Shown here: piece by piece, positions 5,424-5,951 of the stretch
Layout: the number at the start of each line of letters is the position of its first letter
How positions within the stretch are numbered: the stretch's first letter is position 1
Assembly (NCBI GenBank): GCA_964541695.1
Contig: CAZIRB010000122.1
Location: forward strand, 1 to 5,951
DNA from: CAZKGE01 sp964541695
Lineage (GTDB): Bacteria > Bacillota > Clostridia > Christensenellales > CAG-138
Reading direction: 5' to 3'
Length of the DNA: 5,951 nucleotides
Position numbers and translations under genes: made by a program
The notes under the pieces: model-generated
What the model saw: only the letters and a program-made list of their open reading frames with translations
Told to the model about the DNA's origin: nothing
Databases searched by the model: none

Positions 5424-5453
5424 ATTATATCACACCAACTTTTTTATTCGCAA
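5424..5453 (-). promoter_or_regulatory. Extended -10 promoter of ftsA-ftsZ
   Basis: On the minus strand, TATAAT (5429-5424) is a perfect -10 box preceded directly by TGA, giving the extended -10 form TGnTATAAT. The -35 candidate TTGCGA (5453-5448) matches four of six consensus bases at an 18-base spacer. An A tract (minus strand, 5446-5440) lies in the spacer. Transcription would begin near 5417, about 20 bases before the first GTG of ftsA. I see no terminator between the upstream gene's stop (5469) and this promoter, so read-through from upstream is also possible. Confidence 0.85.
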
Positions 5454-5468
5454 CCATTGTCGATAGAT

Positions 5469-5951
5469 TCACAATCCCGTGCGATTTTCGCCGAATTCCG
5501 ATTGTGCTTTACCCTCCGTCAGCACATCCAGACACTTTTTCGCAAGCTTATCGTAGTCCAGCACCGTCTCGGCGTGTCTGCGCGCGCGCGCGCCCATTTC
5601 GGCAAGCCGCGTTTCGTCGGAAGTCAGCGTACGTAAAGCCTCGTACACCTCGTCCGCCGTGCCGCGGCGCACGAACAGCGCCGATTCGTCGGAGAGATAG
5701 TCCGCGTCGCCGGGGGCCGGTTCGTAGAAGACCGCCGGCACGCCGAGCGCGACGGTCTGCTGCCACAGCACCGACGGCGCGCCCGGATAGGCCGCGATGT
5801 CCGCCGCCGCGATGTATGCTAGCGCCCGGTCGCCGTCGACCATGCCGGTAAAGCGCAGCCTGCCTGTGACACCCGCAGCGCGCTCGACCGCTTCGCGCAC
5901 GTCCCGCTCCATGCTGCCGACGTAGACGAGGTACCAGCGCGGGTCGTCCAG
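5469..5951 (-). CDS. Glycosyltransferase, C-terminal part (5' end outside window)
   Basis: The frame stays open to the window edge, giving 160 residues that begin LDDPRWYLVYVGSMERDVRE; the methionine at 5912 is internal, since the family-like strand YLVYVGS lies before it. The pattern is that of the nucleotide-sugar-binding C-terminal half of a GT-B glycosyltransferase, GT4-like: YLVYVGS, then RLRFTGMVDGDRALAYIAAADIAAYP, then ALGVPAVFYEP, then a helical tail RLAEMGARARRHAETVLDYDKLAKKCLDVL. In GT4 enzymes an EX7E motif normally sits between the AAYP and ALGVPAV segments. Here that stretch reads GAPSVLWQQTV, without either glutamate, so the donor-site chemistry or the subfamily may differ. Donor and acceptor cannot be named. 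It lies on the same strand as ftsA, 72 bases upstream, but ftsA has its own promoter, so a functional link to division is not shown. Confidence 0.78.
   Translation of the reverse strand: MDDPRWYLVYVGSMERDVREAVERAAGVTGRLRFTGMVDGDRALAYIAAADIAAYPGAPSVLWQQTVALGVPAVFYEPAPGDADYLSDESALFVRRGTADEVYEALRTLTSDETRLAEMGARARRHAETVLDYDKLAKKCLDVLTEGKAQSEFGENRTGL

Noticed and set aside
5456..5475. Inverted repeat ATTGT...ACAAT just upstream of the ftsA -35 box
   Set aside because: The five-base arms with a 10-base gap overlap the glycosyltransferase stop codon. This is too short to call an operator or terminator without comparison to relatives.
5580..5593. Alternating GC run of 14 bases, possible Z-DNA
   Set aside because: It falls inside the glycosyltransferase coding region and is explained by Ala/Arg codons in a high-GC gene; nothing else supports a structural role.

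Overview
The window is a high-GC stretch of chromosome from what looks like a Clostridia-type member of the Bacillota. The reasons are a T-box leader in front of a tRNA-synthetase gene, a strong AAGGAGG ribosome binding site, sigma-A type promoters, and an ftsA-ftsZ pair whose FtsZ ends in a normal FtsZ tail peptide. The genus cannot be named from the sequence.

Layout. Positions 1-122 hold a twin-hairpin repeat and a C-rich tandem repeat. Positions 125-398 hold a consensus promoter and a threonine-type T-box riboswitch with its terminator. Positions 427-2370 are thrS on the + strand, encoding a complete threonyl-tRNA synthetase. Positions 2371-2954 contain no gene. This stretch has a G-rich tract, three more copies of the twin-hairpin repeat, a larger structured element related to them, and two or three terminator-like hairpins. 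Positions 2955-5396 are ftsZ and ftsA on the - strand, 12 bases apart, with an extended -10 promoter just upstream of ftsA. Positions 5469-5951 are the 3' part of a glycosyltransferase gene on the - strand that runs off the window.

How it works together. thrS supplies threonyl-tRNA and is probably induced when uncharged threonine tRNA binds the leader. FtsA and FtsZ form the core of the division ring: FtsZ polymerises with GTP, and FtsA ties it to the membrane through a C-terminal amphipathic helix. thrS and ftsZ converge, so the repeat-filled gap is the 3' region of both transcription units.

The genes are housekeeping. The most unusual content is the non-coding repeat family. Four copies keep two hairpins of fixed geometry while their stem sequences change in a paired way. 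Two copies, each joined to a run of G tracts, sit inverted on either side of the thrS unit. I found no sign of a defence system, CRISPR array, prophage or transposase.
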